Assembly (NCBI GenBank): GCA_009760855.2
Contig: WPIO01000051.1
Location: forward strand, 1,044,001 to 1,108,000
DNA from: Cristatella mucedo
Lineage: Eukaryota; Bryozoa; Phylactolaemata; Cristatellidae
Reading direction: 5' to 3'
DNA: 64,000 bases
Shown here piece by piece: positions 42,223-52,300 of this stretch (position 1 is its first letter; each line of letters starts with the position of its first letter). The notes beneath the pieces were generated by a model. It did no database searches, was not told the origin of the DNA, and saw nothing but the letters and a program-made list of their open reading frames with translations. A program made the position numbers and the translations under genes.

Positions 42223-43199
42223 ATGAGTCAAATACATCATTGCAATGAATGCGTAAGTAGAATAAATGGTCATATATCGTCAGATCTTGATGCAAATGGA
42301 AATAGAATTATTAATATGAGTGATCCTGTGAATGCTGGAGATGCTGTAACAAATTCGTATGCACATATGAATTTTATTGAAAATAGTAGTACTTCTATTA
42401 ATATGCAGAATAGACCTATTACAAAGTTAGCTCCAGGTGTTAATCTGACAGATGCTGTTAATGTAAGTCAATTATCAAATTATGTTAAGAAATCTGGAGA
42501 TACAATGCTTGGAGATTTAAGTATGAATAGTTTTGCTATTACTTCTGCATATTGGAATTCTAGTGTCACTACACCAACAGTTCTTCCTGATGATTTTTGT
42601 ATTACTTGTGGTGGATTAAAACGAGATGCGCTATTGAAGAATTCTCCTGCTACAACAAATTTAAATATGAATAATAACTCTATAATCAATGTTGCTGAGC
42701 CTGTTAATTCTTCAGACGCTGCAACGAAATCCTATGTTGACAGAACTGTTAAAAGAATAACAGAAGTCGTTGTACTTACCTTTAACCCTAGAGCAATGAA
42801 TTATATTATTAATATTTCTACTGCGTATTCTTGGCAAAATAAAAATGCTCCTCCACTAATAATACTAAGTGCAATGGTTGTTTGATCGTCTAACTGTATA
42901 CAACTAAGACCTAGCAGCGATATGACAATAGTATCAGAAGATATACGAGCTATAAATACTTCACCAACTGGAACAGATTTTAAGTATTATGCATACTTTA
43001 CAAGAGTTCCGATAGAATATTATTATGTTGATAACCTAGGAAGTATAAAAGTTAATCTATTAATTAGCTACATGAGTACCTGAAAAGTACAATGCACTAG
43101 TAGGACAATTAATTCTTTTAATTTAGTTGCTTTACGTTTACCTTTTACTAACGGAAATAGTTTTGCAATATGCATTATTGATTCATGTTCTAAACAATG
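42223..43199 (+). other. Polinton tail-fibre-like repeat protein, second block (fossil)
   Basis: Begins with INGHISSDLDANGNRIINMS, then DPVNAGDAVTNSYAHMNF, VNLTDAVNVSQLSNYVKKSG, DTMLGDLSMNSF and LNMNNNSIINVAEPVNSSD followed by AATKSYVDR. It shares its N-terminal CNECVSRINGH/INGHIFSDLDANGNS block with the minus-strand block at 35.3-37.9 kb, so the two are paralogues. Confidence 0.7.
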
Positions 43200-43494
43200 A
43201 TGATAACAGAATAACTCGGAACACCTTTTTTAAAGTGGTTTTTTGCTTGACAGTATATCTTTGCTTATAATACTTATTCTTTGCGTAATAACAATCTGCA
43301 CAAATGATTATCTTATTATTTCTTAAAATACCACAATCGAATTCTGTTTCTGTACTATCTAAATCGCAAATATCGCAACGCATTTCATACTTTAACTTTG
43401 GCCTACGTTTAACTTTTTTGCAAACTGGATGACCTGACTCTAAGTATTCAAGTTCACCTAATGATGTCGAACAAGTATCACAAAATATTTCCAT
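43183..43494 (-). CDS. Polinton-carried Cys-rich protein, 103 aa, zinc-binding-like
   Basis: Three CxxC-type pairs: FCDTCS, RCDICD, ICADCYY, with further Cys between them. A small zinc-ribbon or treble-clef protein is likely, possibly nucleic-acid binding. It is opposite in strand to the neighbouring fibre-like gene and overlaps its 3' end slightly. Confidence 0.5.
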   Translation of the reverse strand: MEIFCDTCSTSLGELEYLESGHPVCKKVKRRPKLKYEMRCDICDLDSTETEFDCGILRNNKIIICADCYYAKNKYYKQRYTVKQKTTLKKVFRVILLSSLFRT

Positions 43495-43509
43495 TTCTAT
43501 AGAATGTCA

Positions 43510-44340
43510 TTTTTAAGGGAAATTTAATCCAGATTCAGATATAAGCCGGATATTCAAACCAAGACCAAAAGTAATTCCAAAAGGTTTCTGTAATACTGTT
43601 GAACCGAATGAAAATCATCAAGCAGACATTTTATATATGCCGAATGATTCTGGATATAAATATGCTTTGAGTGCTATTGATGTTGCTAGCAGATATAAAG
43701 ACTCAAGACCACTTAAAACGAAGTCTTCAAAAGAAGTAACACAAGCCCTTATAGGTATTTATACAAAAGGTTTATTGAAATGGCCAAAGAAGATAAAAGT
43801 AGATCCTGGATCTGAGTTTAAAGGAGAGTTCATGAGAGAAATGGAAAGACATGAAACACAAGTTATAGAAGCTACTAGTAAAAAGAGTGTTGCACTTGTT
43901 GAAAGAATGAATAGAACTGTAACAGAAAGAGCATTTATTGCACAATATGAAACAGAGTTAGAAAACATTAATAATGGAGATTACACCTGAAATAAAGAAT
44001 GGATTTATAATTTACCAAAGATTATTGATTATCTAAATATTAGCGTTACAAGATCAATTGGTGAAGAACCTGCAAAGGTAATAAAAAGAATCAGTAAAAT
44101 TGAATATACCAAAATATCATAGAAAAGTAGGAAAACATGAACAATTATTAGAACTTGAAACAACTGTTAGATATTTACTAGAACCAGGTGAAGGAGAAGA
44201 TGAAAAAAAAGTGCTACAGATCCTATATGGATTTTGACTAAACACACATTTGTTATAATAATGGTATTGAAAAAACAACCGGCGCGTTTTTGGATATATG
44301 ATGTTAAAAGGAGTTTTGTTAGAGAAGAGTTGCAATTGAT
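43510..44340 (+). pseudogene. Polinton retroviral-like integrase (rve/DDE) region (fossil)
   Basis: Core sequence: GYKYALSAIDVASRYKDSRP (first catalytic Asp), KKIKVDPGSEFKGEF (second Asp) and SVALVERMNRTVTERAF (Glu of the DD35E triad nearby). Upstream QADILYMPNDSGYK is the usual Polinton lead-in. It lies near the right end, as in most Polintons. Broken. Confidence 0.85.
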
Positions 44341-45283
44341 TAAGCAAGAGGAGTAGTTTCTCTTTGTGAACGTTCTACTATAATATCGTCAAACTCTTCT
44401 TTTGTAACTACTTCATCAGATAAAGCATCTGTTATTTTTGAAATAAATTCTGTGTTAGAATTAAGAGTAAATCTTTTTCTTATATCTATTTCAACTAAAA
44501 CACCATCAACTGCCATTAGCATTGCTGTTAATGCTGAGAGAACAGAGACTACATTAGTTATATCCGGATGTGCATGACTATGTGTTGTAGAAACTGTAAC
44601 TCCTAAAGCTACTAGTATATTTACTATTTTAATTATATATCACCCTTGTTAGCTGAGTGAGACACGATCTAACTTTAATGTTATACTCAACTGTTTCATC
44701 ATATCTTTGAAGAAAAAATTTTTTTCTTAAATCTGCCGTTTTCCAATAATTATTTAAATTTTAATTTCCTTAAAAACACTATTTTAATTCTACTTAAGTT
44801 ATTTTTTAGAATACCATGACATTTAAGTATATGAGAAGAAAGTGTTGCTTTCTGTAAATCAATGTTAAAAGCATCTTCATCAGTAAGTTCAAATCCTTCT
44901 GGCATGTTAACAACTAAATCTGTTTTATCTTGCATATAAATTTAAAATGGGTTTGGATTTGAATTAATTAAAATTTTAGAACTAATATCAATAATCTCAT
45001 TATTAATAATCAACCAAAAATGAGTAGTAGCTAATTTATGTTTTCTAAATATACTAAAACCCCTTTCACTTTTAATATCGCACTTTCCTTTCAATAAATC
45101 TCTAGTAAGTAAACATGAAACTAAACAAGCTCCAATTATTTCTCTACTACATAACGCTATTTCTATAACTTCTATAGTTTTCTTAATTTCACCTCCTAGT
45201 TTTTGTAAAGATAAATTATAACTATTTATAAAAGAAGATTCAATTTTATCCTCACGCCGTGAAAATGAATTTATTTCAGACAT
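44340..45283 (-). other. Polinton minus-strand small ORFs near the right end (unknown function)
   Basis: Three short frames, the longest 44942-45283 (113 aa) with a hydrophobic middle (IIGACLVSCLLTRDLL). No family recognised. Confidence 0.4.
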
Positions 45284-45300
45284 CTTATAATATATAAATA

Positions 45301-45549
45301 TTTTCTTTAAATCAAATTTAGAAACTGAAAAAATTTACTATGATATATAATAACGCAATTTTTGGAATATAGTCTATTGTTTTCCATTTTCGCAGAAGCA
45401 ACACCTGTTGGAGTATAATTTGATTTTTCTTCTTCGGACACTGACACTCAGGAGGGCCATTTCAAAACGAGACCGAGCGATGCGAGGGCGAATTTTGGAA
45501 TGTGCTCGAGTAAGGGTCAGGGTGCAAAATGGAAAAATCACAAACTACT
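45301..45549. repeat. Right terminal inverted repeat of the Polinton
   Basis: Reverse complement of 29314-29565 with about 10 percent mismatches by eye. The outer end is AAACTACT. Confidence 0.95.
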
Positions 45550-45869
45550 GCCTAAGTATAACTCACTGGCTCGAAGCCCGGACTACAATTGACCATCTGT
45601 AACCGCACCGCAGAGCACGACTGGCTAACCGTCTCTTGAATTTGGCGTTCTATACCATCACGACTATAAAATATCCTATTTCCAGCCGTATCATTCAGCA
45701 AAAATTTAAAGGACTGTCAAATGTCATAATCCGCCAATGGCTCTAGTATGCACATAGTTCAATCTGATAGAGGGGAGAACCCATGCTACTCGTAATGACC
45801 GATAGGGTAACGCAAATAGCAGCTAGCAACCATAGGAAGGCGGTTTGCAACGCTTGAGCCGTCATTTAT

Positions 45870-46379
45870 GGCTCCTGCCCGGCTCGTCGACCGACGGTCC
45901 TTACTCAGTCAGCTATTCAACAGGAAGTCGCAGTTATTGCCTCGGCCTACTATCCCGCTCACAGCATGGAGACTGCTACGTGCCGTCCACCGAGGCAAAG
46001 CGCGACTGAGAATGTAACTAGCGCGCGTAGCTGCCCTTCTATAGGCGGATTGCGCAGGCTCAGGGCATAACTGCACCGCCGGTCAGCCCGTACTACCCGA
46101 CATGCCGTGCAACTTCCTGCCGGGAGCTCCGCCGCCTGCCAGCCACCGCCGACGCCTTCGCCTTATGCGCGGCGCTGCGAGATCGCCGCTGCGTGGCTGC
46201 TGCTCTCCGAGAGCGAGCTGCGCGCTGACCAGAGGGATTGCCGTACGTGCGCCTGCATTCCGCGTGAGCCTTGCCCGTGAGCTCGCCGCGCTTCGGACGG
46301 GGCCGATGCTGTCGTGAGCTGTCTGTTTCGATAGACTTCGCATCCGTTTCCCGCCCGCTGCTTACTTGGAACAGCTCAC
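45870..46379 (+). promoter_or_regulatory. GC-rich probable promoter and 5' UTR of the fucosyltransferase gene
   Basis: Composition switches from the AT-rich Polinton to CpG-rich DNA ahead of the fucosyltransferase start. No TATA element can be assigned with confidence. Confidence 0.4.
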
Positions 46380-49300
46380 ATGGAGCCTCTATTCAAAAGC
46401 TTTATGCGCGTTATACTCGTGGTGCTGCTTCTGTACGGCGTTATGCTCGCCGTGCTGTACGCGTCGGAAAAGCCCTCGGGCGTCCACTCGAAAGCATCGA
46501 GCAGGCACGACGTCGAGGCCGGTTCGATCGGCGACGTCGACACGCCGGAGACGCGATCTCCGGATCAGCCCGCCCCCGCGAGCAGCGAGCGGGCGGGCGC
46601 GACTATCGCCGGACTAGCGCCGGCCGCCGCCGCCGCACGACCGGCCGTCGCTCGGATCGAGACCGCCTACAGCGAAGTGCTGCTACGACGGCCGCAGCAG
46701 CAAGGCGACCACTTCGTCGCCACCGCCAGCGGTGACGCCACGGCCGTCTGGCGCGACGAGGCGAGCGACCAGAACGACAGGATCATCGGCCAGATGCGCA
46801 TCCGGCCGGCGAGCGCCGACCGGGCGGGCGGCACGAAGTTGATCTTCGTGCCGACCGGGCTGGGCGGCACGCCCGAGGGCCGCGACGAGATGCTGAGAAA
46901 CAAGTGCCCGGTGAGCGAGTGCGAGCTGACGTCGGACGGCCGGCGGCAGGGCGAGGCGCACGTCGTTCTGTGGCAGAACCACTTCGTGCCCCTGCCGGGT
47001 CCTCGGCCGCCGCGGCAGATCTGGGCCGTGTTCTTCCTCGAGTCGCCCTATCACACGCCCAGCCTGGGCGGCGCACGCGGCCTCGTCAACTGGACGGCGA
47101 CGTACCGGCACGACTCGACCGTGGTGGCGCCGTACGAGCGCTTCACCCCGTACAACTCGTCGGTGAGCAGCCGGCCGCAGGCGCGCAGCTATGCGGCCGG
47201 CAAGACCAAGATGGTCGCCTGGTTCGTGTCCAACTGCGGAGCGCGAAACGGGCGGCTCGAGTACGCGCGCGAGCTGTCCAATCACGTCGGCGTCGACATA
47301 TACGGCGCCTGCGGCAGCCACCGCTGCGACCGCGGGCACGCCGACGACTGCTTCAAGCTGCTGTCGAAAGATTACAAGTTCTACTTGTCGTTCGAGAACT
47401 CCAACTGCCGCGACTACATAACCGAGAAGTTCTTTCTCAACGGCCTAATGTGAGTCGCCGCGGGGCCATGCTCACTCGGTTCCCCCTCCCATTGCAATGC
47501 CGGCAGGCGCGTGCAGGATTGGGCGGCTTCGAGTGAGCAAGCAAGCCGCTGCCGTCCACCCCTGTGGTGCGGACGGTCGCAGGCTGAGTGGTGGACCGAA
47601 CAGGCCCCTCCCCCTTCTGTCCTCGTGTTAGTCTGCCAGTTCCACGGTCACAGTCCAGGGTTCTATGCGAGACGCGTTCTGACGCGTTCGATGGGGCTCG
47701 CCTGCAGCCTCGGCTGGCTGACCCTCGTCTGGTGCTGCTTGCCGTGCACTGCCTGCCACTCGGAGGAGTCGCGACGCTCCCAATCCTTGTTACCACTATG
47801 CAGTGAGAGAGGGAGAGAGACAGGGAGAAAGAGAGAGACAGAGAGAGAGAGGAGAGAGAGAGACAGAGAGGAGAGACAGAGAGAGAGAGGAAGAGCTAAA
47901 GGTAAAAGCACTTGTCAGCTGGTTCAAGACCAGTCACGTGGATCATTGCCTCCTAGCAGTCATGCGCTGTTGTTGGGACGTGACTGTGCATCTTGGGATC
48001 TGACGCTGAGGCTGCACACATTTGCTGCTGAGAGGTCCGAGAAGTTGGGTAGTGCAGTCTGGAAAATGGTTAGCCAAAATGCAGCCAGGCAAGAGTCGCA
48101 GAGCGACAGATGGCAGCCGTATGCAGCCATGCGGTACCCTGACAGTCTCTGTGCATGCCCCTTGCCATTCAAACCCCTCGTGTCAGTCAGTAAGCTGCTG
48201 GTGAATTCGGTCGACACTCTGGTGCCATTGAGGTTTGTGTTTCTATTTACCTTCTTACTGTTTGACAGCGGGTAGTTTTATATGCTGTCTACGAAGCAGC
48301 TAAGTATTACACCTGGTTTTCGAGCTGAGATCTTTTCAGACAGAATTGTTCTGATCGGTATTCGTACCATTGCTAATGGTCTAACAAGGCAGGGTTACTT
48401 AATTCGACACCGCGTTTTTGAATTACATGTGTGAAGCTTGTTCAGGTGCATTCTTGTGACTTTCATACAGCTTCATTTTCAGTATAGCTTGATGCCTTGT
48501 AAATTCCATAACTCAGCTAATACTGCTCGTATCAGACCGAAATTTGAAGTGCGAGTTCAGCTCTGATTATACCACAACGTTCTAGAAAATCCCTGATTTC
48601 GGTTGGATTAAGTTTGCTGTACATGTTCATGATTGCAGAAAATAAAACTCGTCGACGTTTGATGAGGTGTGTGCTGTGAGCTGTGCCCCTGGTCCTTAAG
48701 TGCTTCCTGATAACGGATGCCACTGGCTGCTTCAAGGACTTTGTGCAAGTTGTTTGTGCCTTCGTCTGTGTTGACTCTGTCTTTCGTTCGCGTATTCTTA
48801 ACCGTCTGAATTCCTATCTCAGTCGACGTGAGCTGTGTGTTTGAGGACTATGGAGATATCAATAGTTATACTTTGATTTGAAAAAGGTTATCGGTAGCTT
48901 ATTCAGCAACCTTATTTCTGTAACATCAGAAAAGCCTTCCACATTACAGCTAGCTGTAAGCCACTATTACCCACTTGCAGCAGGCAGTAAAGAATTACTT
49001 ACTGAATGACTCGAACCAATGGCCTCGGTCGTTAAGTGCCTGCTACTAATTAATCACTGGGCCAAGACCCAGCCTCTGAATTAAAGAAGAAATTAAAGAA
49101 TTAAAAATTCTGAATTAAAGAGGTACTGATTCGACAGCTTCGTGAACCCTATGTAGCGACAGAAAATTGACGGCTTGCATGCAGGTTGTGGCAGGCAGAA
49201 AGAATTACCCACGTCTATGCTTGAACCCATTACCTTGGTCGTCAAGTGCTGGCTCCTCACTGCCATCCTGGCTTGGCCCAGGGTTTAAAGTGCTCGCCTG

Positions 49301-52300
49301 TGATGACCGAGGTCAAGGAGAATGCATTCGATGACCCGAGGTCGCAGGCTCGATACTTGTTACATATGCAAGGAGCCTCGATAGAGGTCGAGCTCTCTTA
49401 GAGCATAAATGTGCACGTGTGTGAGTGTGCACGTATATGCAAATGAATTATGTTTGTTTTTTTATTTTTTTTTACAGCTGAGCCAAGACCCGGCAGCATC
49501 ACCTGTTTAAAGCCTTTTAGACGATGGCTGTGAATGTTGGAAGCTGCTCTAGGTAGTGTAGCCAGTGCCCACCTACTGCCTGCATTGGTGGGCTGCCTAC
49601 ATTCTAGTTCAGTTAATGGACCGTCAGGCTGCCTGCCCCTCGAGGTGATCCAGAGGGGGCATGCCCTGAGCGTTTTGGTTGGCTGGTCCATCAAACTCGA
49701 TGGTCAATGCCTTGTCGCAGTTATTATTGGTTGTCATTATGGTTTGAGTTGTCGGTCAGCCGACTTCCTTAACGCTCGACAAATGGAGTATCGGTATCGG
49801 TAAGAGAAGCCTCGTACTGTTACTGTTCCGAGTTTTGTCATCAGGAGAGGAAACAGTGGTACTCGGGTACTTGTACAGCCTCAATCTTTGGACCTTTAGG
49901 CTGTCGTTTGCCACACATCTGGGTCTTTGGATGTCCACTATCTCCCAGCTTAGGCTCGGAGAAAGAGGAGGAGGGATCTAATATGCCTACTTTTGCCTTT
50001 CCTACAATTGGCTACATATGGCAAGTCTGGCTAGACTCAACCACATCTAGACTTAGCCCTGCGTGAGCGGCTGTTGCCCAAGTGAGATGGTACTGACAGG
50101 ACCAGTCGGTTCGTGCCCCTCTTACTCGCAGGCCATACTACTGCAACTCACTTGCCGACGAAAACCTCTATTTTGCACGAAGATAAGCCTAAGAAAACCT
50201 CCAGGCCTCTGCCGAGAAAAAATAGGGCAGAGCATGGCTTCCTGGCACTCTCTGAGGTAAACGCCGGTAGTGGGCTACCGGGCTACTTGAATGGCCCCCA
50301 CTTATTCTAGGTTGAATGCACAACAGCCTGCCAGGCTGTAACCCCGGCATTTAAAGGAAGGCAATGCATGCCTAATGGCCATTTCATTCTCAGGGCCTTT
50401 CCATTCATAGGTAATAAAAATCATTGCTATTAAGGGATGCAATCCAGCCATCTGCTGGTGGCTCCTACCTACGAGCCGAAGTGCTGCAGCTTCACCTGAC
50501 CAGCAAGGCTACTGTAGCATGAGTACGAATGGCCTAAACTCGTGCAAGCTGAAAATTGTATGGTGCTGTCTGCTGACTCCTGCCATTCTTGAATTATCTC
50601 GCTGCTTAGAGCGATCTGTCGAATAAATTGGTAGGGAAAGAGAGCTGTCTTGAGCTCAAAGGAAAAGTAAGCTCAGCAGGAGGTGGAGGTATAGCGATAC
50701 CAAAATAATCTCAGGAGGAGGTGGAAAGTTTTTTCGGTTAAACCGCCATGTACGAATGCACCGTAAGAGAGCCGATGCTTCCTCTGCCTGGTCCCATGCA
50801 GCAGCTCGGCTGACGCCAGTGTGGAGGACTGGGCAGTGGCGCACGGCTAGCAGGAGCTTCCCCGGCGGTCTATGACGACAGGAAGTGCCCAAAGCCACGT
50901 CCTTGGGTGCTTCGGCTGTCCGCCAGTCTGTCAGCAGACTGCCTGCAAATGCAGACCGTGTGCTATCCGGTGTGCTGCCTTCAGTGCAAACTGGTGCTCT
51001 TCTTGATGTGATTCCTCCATGCTGGCAGTTTGTTGTCGACAGTGGCTTGTTCGTCGTCCAGCAACAAGCTGTGCTCGCTGCTGGCATCCAGCTAATCATG
51101 GTCAGCTGAATTCGCTGTCCTAGTGTGGCCATCCCCTGCCCCCTCTTCCTGCTCCTTCCCCTCCTCATCGGCACAGCGTTCATCTGCCTCCATCATGTCT
51201 CCTTTCACTCCCTTCGACTTAAAGCCGCCACATAAAATCTCCGAGTTAATGTGGGCTCTGTGGCCATACTTTTTCGGCCGCACTTTCGTACCACGGGCGT
51301 GCCTGCGAGTGCTTTGATGGCCGCCACAGCTTGATGGATGCTAGCCGAGTTGTTCAGTTCGCCTTGGTGTCTACGTCGCTAGGTCCTTCTATCCATACCA
51401 GCAGTGCCTGTGCTGTGATGCTGGTTCGATGGAAACCTGATTAGGTTTCCTAGCAGCACTTGGTGCACTTTTCAAGGCCCCCCCTGCCCTGCCTTGACTG
51501 CGTGAGCAGAGCTTCTGCTGCTAGCTGGCTAACAGCAGCTGCTAGCTGGCTAGCAGCTGCTGAAACCAATGCTACCTCGGATAACTAACTTGCCTGGGTA
51601 TGGATTTCCACTTTTCGAGCCTTTCACCTTGCATAGCCAAGGCACTTTGTCGATAGAGGTAAAGCGGCCTGCACCACCTCTTCCCACCTGTGAGCATTTG
51701 CCTCACTCATGTTCTGCTGCGTAAAGCTGATTGGGCTTCTGGGTAAAGCTGACTGGGCTTCTCCGTTATATTGTCGTGGGCCCAGGGGAACATTCCCAGC
51801 CGGAAGTAGAATCCGGGCGATTTTTTTATAGCTGAACAACCGAAGTGACCTTAGTATTGTCACCTACATAAACCGAGGCAGTATGTTCAGCCGAAATTAC
51901 TTCCTTTTGTGCTGCTGGTAACCATAGTGTCGAAATTCGGACTGACGTCGGTCGGTGCTCGGGGCTGCCTTGAGGGTTTTTAAACCATCAGCCGGTATAC
52001 TGGTAGCTGCTGCAGCTGCCTGGTGCACGAGCGTGCAAGGAGAGCTGCTGACGCTGCTGGTCTCCGTCAGACGACTGGGAGCAGACCTGCTCTCTTTGTT
52101 CAGATTGTTCTGAGAGTGCTGGGGGGGGCTGCTGCCTTTGTTCTCGGATGCAGGCCAATCGATTAGTGCCACGGTCTTTGCACCATTGCCTGCCTTTATA
52201 TCAGCCTGCTTCTCTCCCCATTAGCCCGACGAGGTCTAGTTGGTGAGGCAAATTAGCACCCGGCTGCCACAGTTTCGCTGGTCGTCGATGTCTAGTTCCT

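Larger units (their letters stand above)
29314..45549 (+). mobile_element. Polinton/Maverick element, about 16.2 kb, broken (fossil)
   Basis: Bounded by inverted repeats of about 250 bp whose ends read AGTAGT(A/T)TGTGATTTTTCC, the AG start usual for Polintons. The arms differ at roughly one position in ten by eye, suggesting a moderately old insertion. Parts in order: protein-primed DNA polymerase B, several small ORFs, a minus-strand tail-fibre-like block, a hydrophobic ORF, small and coiled-coil ORFs, a major-capsid-like region, a YqaJ-like nuclease region, a second tail-fibre-like block, a Cys-rich ORF, the integrase, and minus-strand small ORFs. It is much more AT-rich than its flanks. 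Broken, with on the order of ten to twenty interruptions spread over several genes. No packaging ATPase or maturation protease was recognised. The flanks GCCCA (left) and GCCTA (right) are only a weak duplication candidate. Confidence 0.9.

Noticed and set aside
29314-45549. Linear mitochondrial or cytoplasmic plasmid (polymerase B plus inverted repeats, AT-rich)
   Set aside because: The integrase and capsid-like regions and the insertion in host DNA fit a Polinton better.
46683-47339. 218-aa minus-strand ORF and other long frames over the fucosyltransferase exon
   Set aside because: Shadow frames produced by the very GC-rich exon; the plus-strand frame has the GT10 motifs.
47511-48275. 254-aa plus-strand ORF
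   Set aside because: Lies in the fucosyltransferase intron, runs through a GA tract, and has no family resemblance.
48990-49390. Possible tRNA genes
   Set aside because: A- and B-box-like words occur, but no complete cloverleaf or acceptor stem is visible and the segments recur with SINE bodies.
50656-51183. 175-aa minus-strand ORF
   Set aside because: Intronic, no recognised domain, composition-driven.
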